Below, piece by piece: positions 1 through 8,095 of a stretch of 64,000 nucleotides of DNA. Positions within the stretch are counted from its first letter, which is position 1; each line of letters starts with the position of its first letter. Below the pieces are notes generated by a model. The model searched no databases. It was not told the origin of the DNA and saw nothing but the letters and a program-made list of their open reading frames with translations. This DNA comes from Providencia hangzhouensis (GTDB lineage: Bacteria > Pseudomonadota > Gammaproteobacteria > Enterobacterales > Enterobacteriaceae): positions 2,666,001-2,730,000 of the forward strand of contig NZ_CP135052.1 of NCBI RefSeq assembly GCF_029193595.2, written 5' to 3'. A program made the position numbers and the translations under genes.

Positions 1-61
1 TCAATTCAAATGACGGACTATTCAAAACAGAGGCGAGCTCCCTTCAAGCTCAAAGTTAATA

Positions 62-199
62 TCAAATATCTATTATGTGGCTGTAACTCCATGCCATAAC
101 TCGGCTAATAAAAAAACCGGTTACCAATCTCACCATGGAAATCTCATGATGGAGTGGTAACCGGCTTTGTATTCTCGTGTACAAACACTTATTTCCCAT
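62..199 (-). CDS. Possible 45-aa leader ORF overlapping an attenuator-like hairpin
   Basis: A short minus-strand frame begins at an ATG (197-199) behind a strong Shine-Dalgarno (AGGAG, about 7 bases upstream) and runs into and past a strong terminator hairpin (110-164). A translated ORF overlapping an intrinsic terminator, with a minus-strand gene presumably lying beyond the left edge, is the layout of a transcription-attenuation leader. I see no run of one regulatory amino acid, and the downstream gene is outside the window, so the assignment is speculative. The ORF may be no more than the untranslated leader or a 3' end. Confidence 0.3.
   Translation of the reverse strand: MGNKCLYTRIQSRLPLHHEISMVRLVTGFFISRVMAWSYSHIIDI
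110..164 (-). terminator. Strong intrinsic terminator (possible attenuator)
   Basis: The arms CCGGTTACCA (117-126) and TGGTAACCGG (155-164) pair perfectly over 10 bp. On the minus strand they are followed by seven T residues (110-116). No complete minus-strand gene ends just before it; the nearest, endA, has its own terminator at 411-456. The hairpin therefore either ends an unrecognised short transcript or attenuates a gene to the left of the window. Confidence 0.6.
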
Positions 200-410
200 T
201 AGTTTCTCCTGTAACAGCGATACTTTTAAACTAATGAATCTATGTGACAGTAATATGACGAACTGCAATATTTTTTGTGCCCCAATGAGTCCATGTTTTT
301 ATTGCAGTTTTCACTGCTTTAAATATAGCGTCATTTTTTTTGATAAAGCAACATTTTTCTAACAAAATTTTGGGCGTTTATTAAAATTTTTCGTTATCAC
401 ACATAAAAAC

Positions 411-456
411 AAAAAAAGTAAAACCACAATAATCAGTTAGTTAACTATTGTGGTTT
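411..456 (-). terminator. Terminator of endA
   Basis: AAACCACAATA (421-431) pairs with TATTGTGGTTT (446-456). On the minus strand a T-rich tract follows (411-419). It lies 11 bases after the endA stop codon. Confidence 0.7.
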
Positions 457-466
457 GAAAGGATAA

Positions 467-1456
467 TTAGCGTATTTTACAATTTCCCGCTAACTCAAAA
501 CCTGCGGCTTTAGCCGATTGTTCGTCAGTGAAGATGACGGCATTTTTATCAGCGATGGTATTGAAGCTAGCGCAATGTGAAAAATGATATTTTTTAGAAT
601 TACGATTACCTTTAATTTCAACCGCATCTGATACAATAGATTTATCTTCTATTACTTGAGGCTGATTTAAGGGTGAGACTGGTGAAATATTAACTCCCTC
701 TGCGCTATTTTTATGATTTAAATTCCATTTTTTCTCCCCTGTCACAAATGGGTTATGATGCCCCATTACCTTAGCGATTCGATTATCTCGCTTGATTTCC
801 CAAGAGGTTGGAGGATATTTATTATCCCAAGCCATCAATAACTGTTGTTGTTGACGTGACATAGACAAGTTATAGCGGTCATACATATAAAAATATACTC
901 GGGCTACCTGCCCTTTGGCTTCATCTCTTGGCTCAAAGACTTTTTGTTTAAAATCAACTCGGCTACGGCACATTCCGTATGGATACGGTGTATTAGTGGA
1001 TAATTGCCCAAAACTAAAATTGCTTCTATCACCATTCACTTCACCAATAGAAGGCGCTAAATTATGCATATCTGCTTCCATTCGGCCAAAAATAGGGTCA
1101 CTAGACACACAGTTTTTCCGCCCCCCTTTTTGCCAGCATTGCCTTTGATGACCAAACACCCATGCTGGAACAATATGCTCCCATTCAATACGCTCAGCTC
1201 GGTTCTGTTGTTTACGCACTTGGTAGCCACAAGAGGCTAAGTCAACCTTTCCCCCGCTTTTTCCTACCCATTCCCACTGGCAACCACAATATATTGTTCC
1301 CTCTCCTTGATGATTTTGATCTGCATAAACCTGCGTTTTACTTAGCACTTTAGCTTCTGTAAACGAATTTGGTGCGGAAAATGAAAAAGCAGAGAAAAGA
1401 AATAATAGAATCGAAAAAATGAATTGATAATATTTGGACAAGCTAAATTGTTTCAA
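467..1456 (-). CDS. endA: Endonuclease I (periplasmic DNase) with extra C-terminal Cys/His domain
   Basis: This 329-aa protein starts with a secretion signal (about residues 1-28) and carries the EndA core: the YCGCQWEW stretch, the WEHIVPAW active-site segment, GHQRQCW, and the DMHNLAPS...GEVNGDR block that holds the metal/catalytic residues of the family. EndA cleaves double-stranded DNA non-specifically in the periplasm. The E. coli enzyme is about 235 aa and ends soon after the HNP motif; here about 90 residues follow, ending in a module with the spacing YHxxxC...AVIF...[10 protein letters not shown], which resembles Ada-type zinc-binding modules. The start codon appears to be TTG, behind a GGTG element; no upstream ATG fits and the signal peptide begins there. 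Nuclease identity is firm; the role of the tail is unknown. Confidence 0.88.
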   Translation of the reverse strand: MKQFSLSKYYQFIFSILLFLFSAFSFSAPNSFTEAKVLSKTQVYADQNHQGEGTIYCGCQWEWVGKSGGKVDLASCGYQVRKQQNRAERIEWEHIVPAWVFGHQRQCWQKGGRKNCVSSDPIFGRMEADMHNLAPSIGEVNGDRSNFSFGQLSTNTPYPYGMCRSRVDFKQKVFEPRDEAKGQVARVYFYMYDRYNLSMSRQQQQLLMAWDNKYPPTSWEIKRDNRIAKVMGHHNPFVTGEKKWNLNHKNSAEGVNISPVSPLNQPQVIEDKSIVSDAVEIKGNRNSKKYHFSHCASFNTIADKNAVIFTDEQSAKAAGFELAGNCKIR

Positions 1457-1718
1457 AATAACACCACTAATAAGAATATATGCGAAGAATTAATATAAAT
1501 GCATTAGTTTTTCCTCTAACACATTAATGCATAAGAAGAAATATCACATATTCTAATCAAATAGTAGCATAAATGATATCAGAGATGACCCAATTTTATG
1601 GCTCACCATCCATATCGGAATTTATGCAGCTTTAATAGGATATCTAAATCTTATTAGTAAAAAGTAAAGTATGACTTACTCACATAACGAGAATGCCAGT
1701 AAGCCACACCATTAAAAA

Positions 1719-2189
1719 TTACACGCTTGGTCTTTTGCGATATAACCATAAACCAGGTAAAGAAATACCAATAGACAAGGCTCCAACAATGAAAGAGGCT
1801 TTTAAGAAATTAGTCACTAGAACTTCAACTAATTCAGGGTCATAGCCAAATTGCGATATTTTAACGACTGAAATCATTGCAATATAGGCACTAATACCTG
1901 GAAACATTGGGATCACGGCAGCAACAGTAAACACTTTAGGATGAGCTAACCACCAACGCGACCACTGAATACCGATAATACCGATTAAAATTGCAGCAAG
2001 AAAACTTGCCCACTCAATTTGCAATCCTAATGTCATCAGTATCATTCTAAAGCCATAGCCAATAGCACCCAATAAGGCACAATATTTCAATGCCCTTACA
2101 GGCACATTAAATACCATAGCAAACCCTGCTGCCGGTATAGCGGCTAATAGCATTTTCTCACATAAAGAGAATAGAAATTCTATGCCCAT
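1719..2189 (-). CDS. yjjB: Threonine/serine exporter family membrane protein YjjB
   Basis: This 156-aa protein has about four or five hydrophobic helices and belongs to the ThrE-type exporter superfamily in its split form, YjjB. The start [14 protein letters not shown] is chosen over an upstream ATG because it gives the family length (157 aa in E. coli) and a 10-bp overlap with yjjP. In E. coli YjjB works with YjjP as an inner-membrane exporter of dicarboxylates such as succinate; the distant Corynebacterium ThrE exports threonine and serine. Substrate here is not visible from sequence. Confidence 0.85.
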   Translation of the reverse strand: MGIEFLFSLCEKMLLAAIPAAGFAMVFNVPVRALKYCALLGAIGYGFRMILMTLGLQIEWASFLAAILIGIIGIQWSRWWLAHPKVFTVAAVIPMFPGISAYIAMISVVKISQFGYDPELVEVLVTNFLKASFIVGALSIGISLPGLWLYRKRPSV

Positions 2190-2992
2190 TCTTTTAAACC
2201 CCAGATTGTCATTGCTAACACAACCCCAATACAGGTAGCCAAAGTGAGAAGGCTCGCCATTGTCCAACGCGCTAATCCTGTATTAACATGCCCTTTAAAC
2301 ATATCAGCGACTGCATTAATTAATGGAAAGCCGGGAACTAAAAGCAATACACTGGCAGCCATCGAAATTGTTTCAGTCACAGCCAAATACGGTATTTTCA
2401 ATAATAAACCTGAGACCGTGGTAGCAACAAAGGCAGTAATACAAAAATTAATTAACGGATTCATTTGATGGGAACTTAACACTTGCCGCACATACATTGC
2501 ACAACCGCTGGCTAAAAATGTAATTAACGCACTCTCCCATCCACCTCCATTCAACCTACTAAAACAAGCACAAGATAGTGCCACCATCAGCACCATTAAC
2601 CATCGAGGATAACGCAACGGTTTAATTGATAATAATTTCTTTTTTAATTGTTTTCGGTCTAACAAATGATGTTCGACTAGGATGACTGCATGCTGAACTT
2701 CAGTAACAACATGCATATTTATACCGCGGTCAATAATGCGTCGTGTTGACGTTAAGCAGCGACCATCAATTATAGTGGTTAAAACTAATGAATTAGATGA
2801 AATAGCACTATCGACTTGGCTTGCTCCAAGTGCAATACCCAAACGGGTCGTCAATTGTTCAACGAGCATACTTTCAGCGCCATGTTGCAATAACAATAAA
2901 CCACACTCAATACATAGCCGAGTTACCTCACGTTGCTGATTAACAGGATCATCTTGGTCTGTTTTTTGCTCATTTAATACATGCTCTGTCAT
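2180..2992 (-). CDS. yjjP: Threonine/serine exporter family protein YjjP
   Basis: This is the partner of YjjB (270 aa; E. coli 256). A cytosolic N-terminal half carries the family segment [20 protein letters not shown] and the polar stretch [14 protein letters not shown], followed by about five membrane helices from residue 145 on. The 3' end overlaps yjjB, so the two are almost certainly co-transcribed and translationally coupled. The split subunits together correspond to one fused ThrE protein in actinobacteria. Confidence 0.87.
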   Translation of the reverse strand: MTEHVLNEQKTDQDDPVNQQREVTRLCIECGLLLLQHGAESMLVEQLTTRLGIALGASQVDSAISSNSLVLTTIIDGRCLTSTRRIIDRGINMHVVTEVQHAVILVEHHLLDRKQLKKKLLSIKPLRYPRWLMVLMVALSCACFSRLNGGGWESALITFLASGCAMYVRQVLSSHQMNPLINFCITAFVATTVSGLLLKIPYLAVTETISMAASVLLLVPGFPLINAVADMFKGHVNTGLARWTMASLLTLATCIGVVLAMTIWGLKEWA

Positions 2993-3190
2993 CTTGCCCC
3001 CAACATTGTGACAACCATTCAGATATCTACCTAAACATGTTAATCTTTATAAATATCATAAAGACAAATATCAGCTTAAATGATGATCTCTTTCAGGTAA
3101 ATCTGTGATTGAGGTAACGTGATTTAAACTATTTCGTAAAATTTGTTATGTTATTTTCTTATTGAAGACAAATTGTAGGATTAACCATTC

Positions 3191-3832
3191 ATGAATAGCC
3201 CTCTAACAGCTAAAACCCCAAAAGGCCAACGTCGGCATCAGGCGTTGATCACTGCAGCAACTGAAATTTTTCTGCAATATGGGTTTGAAGGCGCAACTCT
3301 GGATATGATTATTGAACGTGCTGGGGGCTCTCGCTCAACCTTATATAAAAATTTTGGTGATAAAGAAGGGTTATTTGCTGCAGTTATTGCATCAATGATT
3401 GATGATATTTTTCAAGAGCCCGACGAAAAAACACCACCACTGGATACGATTGAGTCCATACTTTCTTTTTATGGTTCTCGATTTTTATTGAATGTGCTTA
3501 AGCCTGAATCCATTGGGTTATACCGGTTAATTTTAGGTGAATACAACCGTTTCCCAGAAATAACTCACGCATTTTTTGAGCAAGGTCCAGTAAAAAGCTA
3601 TCGTCTGTTGACACAAAAATTGGCTTTGCTTCCTGACGTTAAAGTGGATGAAAAAACATTGTTAAGCATTTCTTCACGCTACCTAGAAATGCTAAAAGCA
3701 GATGTGTTTATCACCACTTTCTGTATTGCTGATTTCAAGCCCAGCGATGAATTTATTCAACAGCAAATTGCTATGTCTGTCGATATCATCGCCAGTTATA
3801 TCCGTAAAATCAGTAAAACCACAGCCGACTAA
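3191..3832 (+). CDS. TetR/AcrR family transcriptional regulator
   Basis: In this 213-aa protein residues 12-60 form the TetR helix-turn-helix (RRHQALITAATEIFLQYGF...GSRSTLYKNFGDKEGLF). The remaining helical region would bind a ligand and dimerise. It is expected to be a repressor of a neighbouring or distant gene. Its stop codon overlaps the stop of the convergent gene at 3829. Divergent yjjP is a possible target. No palindrome is obvious in its own promoter, whereas a clean one sits in front of the convergent gene. The ligand is unknown. Confidence 0.85.
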   Translation: MNSPLTAKTPKGQRRHQALITAATEIFLQYGFEGATLDMIIERAGGSRSTLYKNFGDKEGLFAAVIASMIDDIFQEPDEKTPPLDTIESILSFYGSRFLLNVLKPESIGLYRLILGEYNRFPEITHAFFEQGPVKSYRLLTQKLALLPDVKVDEKTLLSISSRYLEMLKADVFITTFCIADFKPSDEFIQQQIAMSVDIIASYIRKISKTTAD

Positions 3833-4230
3833 GCTAGAACTGATTGGGCTTGTTCTTTGGCTGCCATGGAATTATTTGCGATTAAAACTTGAGGGCCGTA
3901 CAACGCAGACAGCATGGGTGCCATTCGTTCCATTTCTTCTTGATCTCGCCCGTCAGGTTGTAGGGTAACAACCAGAGCACGACAATGTTGCTCCATCGCT
4001 TCTTTTGCATCTTTCAACCAACGACGTATATATTTCATGCTTTCCATATCTTCTAAGGATGGTTTTTCTTTTTTAACCACCGGAGGATATATCAATACAA
4101 ACTCATTTCTTCTTGCCAATAGCATATCCATTTCCTCTAACCATAAACGGGTTTCATCCATCGTTGAAGGAAATACATTCATCTCACAGATTGGCCAGCT
4201 TTCTGTTTCTATCATCTTTTTGTTCATCAT
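3829..4230 (-). CDS. Hypothetical protein, possibly iron-regulated
   Basis: About 133 residues, acidic and Met-rich, with no signal peptide or membrane segment; I do not recognise the family. The C-terminal half (RALVVTLQPDG...APMLSALYGPQVLIANN) looks like a folded cytosolic alpha/beta domain. ATGs at 4251, 4248, 4230 and 4227 are all in frame. The later ones are preferred because a purine-rich SD-like stretch precedes them and the predicted transcription start is only about 11 bases from 4251. A Fur-like box and a palindromic operator lie just upstream. Its stop overlaps the tetR stop by two bases. Confidence 0.6.
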   Translation of the reverse strand: MMNKKMIETESWPICEMNVFPSTMDETRLWLEEMDMLLARRNEFVLIYPPVVKKEKPSLEDMESMKYIRRWLKDAKEAMEQHCRALVVTLQPDGRDQEEMERMAPMLSALYGPQVLIANNSMAAKEQAQSVLA

Positions 4231-4256
4231 AATCATCTCTTTTGTCATCATTATTC

Positions 4257-4280
4257 AAAGTGTACTCAAATGTACACTTT
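4257..4280. promoter_or_regulatory. Palindromic operator candidate
   Basis: AAAGTGTAC and GTACACTTT form a perfect 9-bp inverted repeat with a 6-base spacer. It overlaps the likely -10 (4269-4274) and start of transcription of the minus-strand gene at 3829-4230. The size and symmetry suit a TetR-type repressor, and a TetR gene is the convergent neighbour, but a link is only inferred. Confidence 0.5.
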
Positions 4281-4298
4281 TACATTGCACTCAGTCAA
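4269..4298 (-). promoter_or_regulatory. Candidate promoter of the 3829-4230 gene
   Basis: On the minus strand a TTGACT -35 (4293-4298) is followed after 18 bases by a TACATT -10 (4269-4274). The -35 abuts the Fur-like box and the -10 lies in the palindrome, so both could control access of RNA polymerase. Confidence 0.4.
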
Positions 4299-4299
4299 G

Positions 4300-4312
4300 A
4301 ATGATTATCATT
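4300..4312. promoter_or_regulatory. Fur-box-like palindrome
   Basis: AATGATTATCATT is a perfect 6-1-6 palindrome matching the core of the 19-bp Fur consensus. It sits immediately upstream of the -35 of the minus-strand gene at 3829-4230, suggesting repression in iron-replete cells. Confidence 0.5.
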
Positions 4313-4470
4313 TGTGTTTTGCAAATTATGCTATTACCGCGAGTTACTAACAGGAATACTCTCAATATGCAGTAAAAATTTATCAATTAAAAACATTCAC
4401 GTGTTCGAGTGATGCGTTTTTGAATATGGGATGTTATTCTGACGATATTATGAATTTTAAAAGCGAAAAT

Positions 4471-4767
4471 ATGATGAAAAAAACTCTTCCAATTGCATTT
4501 AGCCTTTTAATGGCTTTCGCTGCATTTAATGCAAATGCAGGTGCTACCTGTGATACTTATTTCAAAGAAATGAACGACCTTGTTAAGCAAGCTGAAGAAC
4601 AATATAAAGATGAAGCCAATGCAGGTGAACAAATTGCATTAATGAAGTCACAATTAGAGGAAGCGAAAAAAGCCCTTGCTAGCTACCCTGATGATGCACA
4701 AGAGCAAGCTTGTAGCCAAGCACTTAAAGCAATTGAGCAAGCCAAAGAAGCAGTTAAAACCCCCTAA
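4471..4767 (+). CDS. Small secreted protein, DUF5339-like
   Basis: The start MMKKTLPIAFSLLMAFAAFNANA gives a clear signal peptide cleaved near residue 23. The mature part of about 75 aa is helical and charged, with two cysteines (ATCDTYF and EQACSQA) that could form a disulfide in the periplasm. The pattern CDTYFKEM...MKSQLEEAKKALASYP...AC matches the DUF5339 family of enterobacterial periplasmic proteins, whose function is unknown. An upstream in-frame ATG (4420) is rejected because it would bury the signal peptide. Transcription ends at the bidirectional terminator just downstream. Confidence 0.7.
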   Translation: MMKKTLPIAFSLLMAFAAFNANAGATCDTYFKEMNDLVKQAEEQYKDEANAGEQIALMKSQLEEAKKALASYPDDAQEQACSQALKAIEQAKEAVKTP

Positions 4768-4790
4768 ATTTGTTCGCTTTTAATAGACAA

Positions 4791-4817
4791 AAAATAGCCT
4801 GCTGAGCAGGCTATTTT
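4791..4817. terminator. Bidirectional terminator
   Basis: AAAATAGCCTGC pairs perfectly with GCAGGCTATTTT over 12 bp around a 3-base loop, with A/T tracts on both sides. It separates the DUF5339 gene from the convergent usp gene. Confidence 0.85.
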
Positions 4818-4820
4818 ATT

Positions 4821-5258
4821 TTATCGAACCACAAGAACTGAAATCTTAGCATAGGAAACAATCCCAGAAGCATTTGAACCTAATAAATGCGTTGAAATAC
4901 TTGGATTGCGTGAGCCGATAACAATAAGATCAGCATCAATAGCTTCAGCTTCTGATAAAACTTTGTCTCTTGGTGAACCAAACTCAACCTTATAAGAGAT
5001 TTTGTCTGATGGATAATCAATTTTTTCAATGATTTCTTTTAACTGTTCTTCTGAACGTTCAAGTGCTTTTTTAGCAAATGAGGACAATAAATCATAATGA
5101 TAACTGTAGCTCATTGAAAATCTTGAAACATCCGGAACTGAGTGAAATAAGTGAATTTTCGCATCTGAAATTTTTGCTAAATAAATAGCATGTTTTAATG
5201 CATTATCTGTTAGTACATCTTCAGATATATCCACAGGAACCAAAATTGTTTTATACAT
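4821..5258 (-). CDS. Universal stress protein, UspF-like (copy 1)
   Basis: A 145-aa single-domain UspA-family protein. The N-terminal MYKTILVPVDISE strand-loop and the C-terminal DADLIVIGSRNPSISTHLLGSNASGIVSYAKISVLVVR carry the G-2x-G-9x-G(S/N)-type nucleotide-binding signature typical of ATP-binding UspF/UspG proteins. The start is chosen at this MYKT because a GGGG-type SD precedes it. It is a diverged copy of the gene at 5888-6316; a small membrane protein lies between them, all on the minus strand. The exact role is unknown; the family supports growth arrest and stress survival. Confidence 0.85.
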   Translation of the reverse strand: MYKTILVPVDISEDVLTDNALKHAIYLAKISDAKIHLFHSVPDVSRFSMSYSYHYDLLSSFAKKALERSEEQLKEIIEKIDYPSDKISYKVEFGSPRDKVLSEAEAIDADLIVIGSRNPSISTHLLGSNASGIVSYAKISVLVVR

Positions 5259-5426
5259 ATGATGCCCCTTATTAGTTATGATTACATTTTTATTCAAGCT
5301 GTATTGTTGTGTATTTTTACAACTTGGTTATTAGGCGTAGCGGGTGAATATTGTCCTTTTAGTCTTCTAAGTATAGTCTTACTACACTAAAAAAAGCTGT
5401 GAAGCCCCTTACTATTACAACAAAAA

Positions 5427-5762
5427 TTATTCTTCTAAATGCCATTTATGCAAAACACGATGAATAAAAGGAGTTACGATTAATCCAATACTGATAATAA
5501 AAACGCTTTGTAAAAATAGACCATAAATAGCAATAAAGAAACGACCTCCCCGTGTAATAGGAGCCGGCTCAATAGCTTGTCCACTCAACATAGACAACGC
5601 ATTAAGCATTGACTCAACAACTGAGTGACCTTCAATAAAATAAAAACCAACTATACCGGGTAATAAGCCAAGAAAAAAAATCAAAAGTGCGAGTAAATAA
5701 AAACGCAAAACTCTCAGAACAAAGTGTTCAACACGCAGTAATTCTTGCGAAAACTTTTCCAT
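5427..5762 (-). CDS. Small membrane protein resembling a degenerate two-helix ion-channel pore
   Basis: The protein has 111 aa. A first hydrophobic helix (about 20-45) is followed by a short amphipathic segment (about 49-70), a GGRFFIAIYGLFLQ helix (about 72-98) and a basic tail. The order helix, pore-like loop, GR-F-x-I helix mimics the bacterial two-helix potassium-channel module (Ion_trans_2), but the selectivity filter TVGYG is absent; LSGQAIEPAP stands in its place. It is sandwiched between two uspF-like genes on the same strand. I do not recognise an orthologue, and ion conduction is only a structural analogy. Confidence 0.65.
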   Translation of the reverse strand: MEKFSQELLRVEHFVLRVLRFYLLALLIFFLGLLPGIVGFYFIEGHSVVESMLNALSMLSGQAIEPAPITRGGRFFIAIYGLFLQSVFIISIGLIVTPFIHRVLHKWHLEE

Positions 5763-5850
5763 ATTGACTCAAACTCACCTTGTTATAAGTAAGATCAATT
5801 AACTTGAGTACTAAAATTAATTAAATTGGCAATATAAATAATCAAATAAC

Positions 5851-5879
5851 AAAGAACCCACCCGATAAGCAGGTTCTTC
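5851..5879 (-). terminator. Probable terminator of usp copy 2
   Basis: On the minus strand AGAACC and GGGTTCT flank a 12-base loop and are followed by TTGTTATTTG, just after the usp stop codon. The hairpin is short, so termination may be leaky into the membrane-protein gene. Confidence 0.45.
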
Positions 5880-5887
5880 TCTAATTA

Positions 5888-6316
5888 TTAACGTACAACC
5901 AGTACTGATGTTTCCGCGTAGCGCACTATTCCCGCGGCTGTTGACCCTAAAAGATGAGTTGTAATATTTGGACGACGAGAACCAATAACAATAATATCTG
6001 CATTAATGTCTTTTGCTGTATTAATCACTTCATCTCGCGGGGAACCAAACGTTATAGTATAACTAACATCATCATGAGGTAAATCAATTGAATCCATTAA
6101 CATTTTCATGTCTTCTTCCGCTTTCACCGTCGCACGGTCTTTGATTTCCATGTAACCTAAGGCGTACGCATTAATAATTGCTGAAGAAATGGGTAAAACA
6201 TGAATAAGATGAATTTTAGCACCGGATTGCTTTGCAAGATTAACCGCGTGACGGACTGCTTTACTGGTTAATTCATCTTCTGTTAAGTCGATAGGGACCA
6301 GAATCGTTTTATACAT
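5888..6316 (-). CDS. Universal stress protein, UspF-like (copy 2)
   Basis: A 142-aa UspA-family protein close in sequence to the copy at 4821 and to E. coli UspF. The MYKTILVPIDLTEDELT start and the end DINADIIVIGSRRPNITTHLLGSTAAGIVRYAETSVLVVR contain the ATP-binding glycine signature. A GGAGG-type SD precedes the ATG. Expected to be a cytosolic ATP-binding stress protein. The pair with the 4821 gene probably arose by local duplication. Confidence 0.87.
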   Translation of the reverse strand: MYKTILVPIDLTEDELTSKAVRHAVNLAKQSGAKIHLIHVLPISSAIINAYALGYMEIKDRATVKAEEDMKMLMDSIDLPHDDVSYTITFGSPRDEVINTAKDINADIIVIGSRRPNITTHLLGSTAAGIVRYAETSVLVVR

Positions 6317-6430
6317 AACCCCTCCTAAAATAGTTAAAATGAAGTTCTACAACAAAATTATAAACAATTACTAATAAATGTCTCTTATCCACAAAGATAA
6401 ATGAGATCTCTAACTACAAATAAAAACAAG

Positions 6431-6868
6431 CTATTCCCTTAGCCATGGCGTTACGGTTAAACCAACTAACATACCTTCAGGACTTAATAACCTTGTGACT
6501 GTTTGCCCCCAAGGTTCCATTCGGTTATTAACTAATAAGACATAACCTTCTTTAAGGCAAATTTTTGTAATTTTTTCAATGTCTGAAACCTCAAACTCCA
6601 TCCAGCTTTGCGGGGTAGGTATGTTTTTAGGCCATTCACCTTGACCAAAACACGATTGAGCGGCTTGCTCTATAGGCCAAAGTGCAAAATGTTTGACACC
6701 TTCTAGCCCTTCTTGCTCACAAGTTAAATATTGGCTCCCTTCTTCAATTGGTTTTAAAGGTAGCTTTAACAACTCAAGATAAAAAGAGTGACTTTTTTTA
6801 TAATCTGTAACTATTGGTCCAAATCCTGCAACAAACAATACATCAGAGCTATCTTGTAAATGTATCAT
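6431..6868 (-). CDS. VOC-fold (glyoxalase/bleomycin-resistance superfamily) protein
   Basis: A 145-aa protein with the beta-alpha-beta-beta-beta layout of vicinal-oxygen-chelate proteins: the opening VAGFGPIVTDYKKSHSFYLELLKLPL and the second half WMEFEVSDIEKITKICLKEGY...EPWGQTVTRLLSPEGMLVGLTVTPW. Members include metal-dependent isomerases, dioxygenases and drug-binding proteins. Substrate cannot be read from the sequence. It stands alone, with mviM upstream on the same strand. Confidence 0.75.
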   Translation of the reverse strand: MIHLQDSSDVLFVAGFGPIVTDYKKSHSFYLELLKLPLKPIEEGSQYLTCEQEGLEGVKHFALWPIEQAAQSCFGQGEWPKNIPTPQSWMEFEVSDIEKITKICLKEGYVLLVNNRMEPWGQTVTRLLSPEGMLVGLTVTPWLRE

Positions 6869-6948
6869 CTCGCGTTCCTATAAAGTAATGAGATACTAAA
6901 AATTTACTGTTTAATAAAATAGATAATGACTTTTAACATAGAAGATAA

Positions 6949-7878
6949 TTAATCACTGATTGTATTCGCTGTAGATATCATCTTTTCAACCATTCTTTGA
7001 GCCTTCAAGCCCTCTTCGCCACTGACCAACGGTTGAGTTTGATTTGAAACAGAATCAATAAAATGGCGAATTGCACCATCAAAGCCGCGTTGAACTAAAA
7101 TCGAATCCCAATTAGCCGGTTTTCTCTCGCTAATCCCAATGGCATTTTCGTTCCACCAATGGTTCATATTGGTTATTTGGTGAATACTGTCTTCAGCCAC
7201 CACAATAAGTTGCTCTTGTTGGCTTCCTGCTTTGCGATGCATCGATGTTGTTAGGCAACTTTGGCCAGCTTGCATATGGTGCTCTGCATAAAATAGCTCA
7301 CCAGCATTTGTGTTATGAATACTACCACTGATTAATTCTACATTTTTTTGCGCTATCCACATTACAGTATCAACAACATGCAAATAATCATCTAATAACG
7401 TAAATCTAGCGTCATTCGGCCCTACGCTGTTCATACGGTGCTTATCCATACGAATAGACGTGATATTTTTAATATCCTGTTTAACTGCCAAATAAAATGG
7501 CGAGAAGCGGCGGTTAAACCCAACCATTAACATTTTCTGGCGTCGCGCTGCAAACTCAATTAATTGCTCCGATGGTTCAATTAATTCAGTCAATGGCTTA
7601 TCAACATAGATATGGACGTTTGCCTCTAATAGCCGCTTGATTACTTCAAAATGGCTTTTCGTCGCACTATGAACAAAAATAGCATCACATTGCTGTGCTA
7701 GTGCGTCAATATTGCTAAACAGGGGGATTCGATAACTATCACAAACTAATTTTGCCTTTGATTGATTAGGAGAAAAAGCGCCAACTAACTCCCAATTTTC
7801 TTCTTTCGTTAAAACCGGTAAATACGCTTTTTGTGCAATAGAACCTAAGCCAACTACACCTAACTTTAATTTTCGCAT
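6949..7878 (-). CDS. mviM: Gfo/Idh/MocA family oxidoreductase MviM
   Basis: This 309-aa protein has an N-terminal Rossmann fold (LGVVGLGSIAQKAYLPVL) for NAD(P) and the family motif DKPL followed by a C-terminal alpha/beta substrate domain with GFNRRFSP and DDYLHVVDT. It matches E. coli YceM/MviM closely along the whole length. The ATG at 7878 is preferred to an in-frame GTG three codons upstream. The physiological substrate is not known. Unlike in E. coli it is not beside flagellar genes. A 14-bp-arm palindrome lies about 110 bases upstream. Confidence 0.85.
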   Translation of the reverse strand: MRKLKLGVVGLGSIAQKAYLPVLTKEENWELVGAFSPNQSKAKLVCDSYRIPLFSNIDALAQQCDAIFVHSATKSHFEVIKRLLEANVHIYVDKPLTELIEPSEQLIEFAARRQKMLMVGFNRRFSPFYLAVKQDIKNITSIRMDKHRMNSVGPNDARFTLLDDYLHVVDTVMWIAQKNVELISGSIHNTNAGELFYAEHHMQAGQSCLTTSMHRKAGSQQEQLIVVAEDSIHQITNMNHWWNENAIGISERKPANWDSILVQRGFDGAIRHFIDSVSNQTQPLVSGEEGLKAQRMVEKMISTANTISD

Positions 7879-7989
7879 CGTAAACACGCCTATTAATGAT
7901 TAATCTGAGCAAGAATAATCTCATTAATATCAATTAAAAAATTTTTTTTGGAGTAATAACGTAATTTTAATTAGAAATAAATATACAAC

Positions 7990-8019
7990 ATTTTGTTTTT
8001 TATAAATAAAAAACAAAAT
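7990..8019. repeat. Perfect inverted repeat between mviM and ryhB
   Basis: ATTTTGTTTTTTAT (7990-8003) and its exact complement (8006-8019) are separated by two bases. It lies between the divergent mviM and ryhB promoters. It could be an operator or a terminator-like hairpin; nothing known identifies it. Confidence 0.5.
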
Positions 8020-8060
8020 CAAGTGAAGAATGAGAATGAGTAACTACATAAAAAAAAGGG

Positions 8061-8089
8061 TTGATTTCTTAAATGAGAATGGTTATCTT
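8061..8089 (+). promoter_or_regulatory. Promoter and Fur box of ryhB copy A
   Basis: TTGATT (8061-8066) and TATCTT (8084-8089) are 17 bases apart. A Fur-like site, AATGAGAATGGTTATC (8072-8087), overlaps the -10, so iron-loaded Fur would block transcription, as known for ryhB in E. coli. Confidence 0.65.
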
Positions 8090-8095
8090 TTACCT

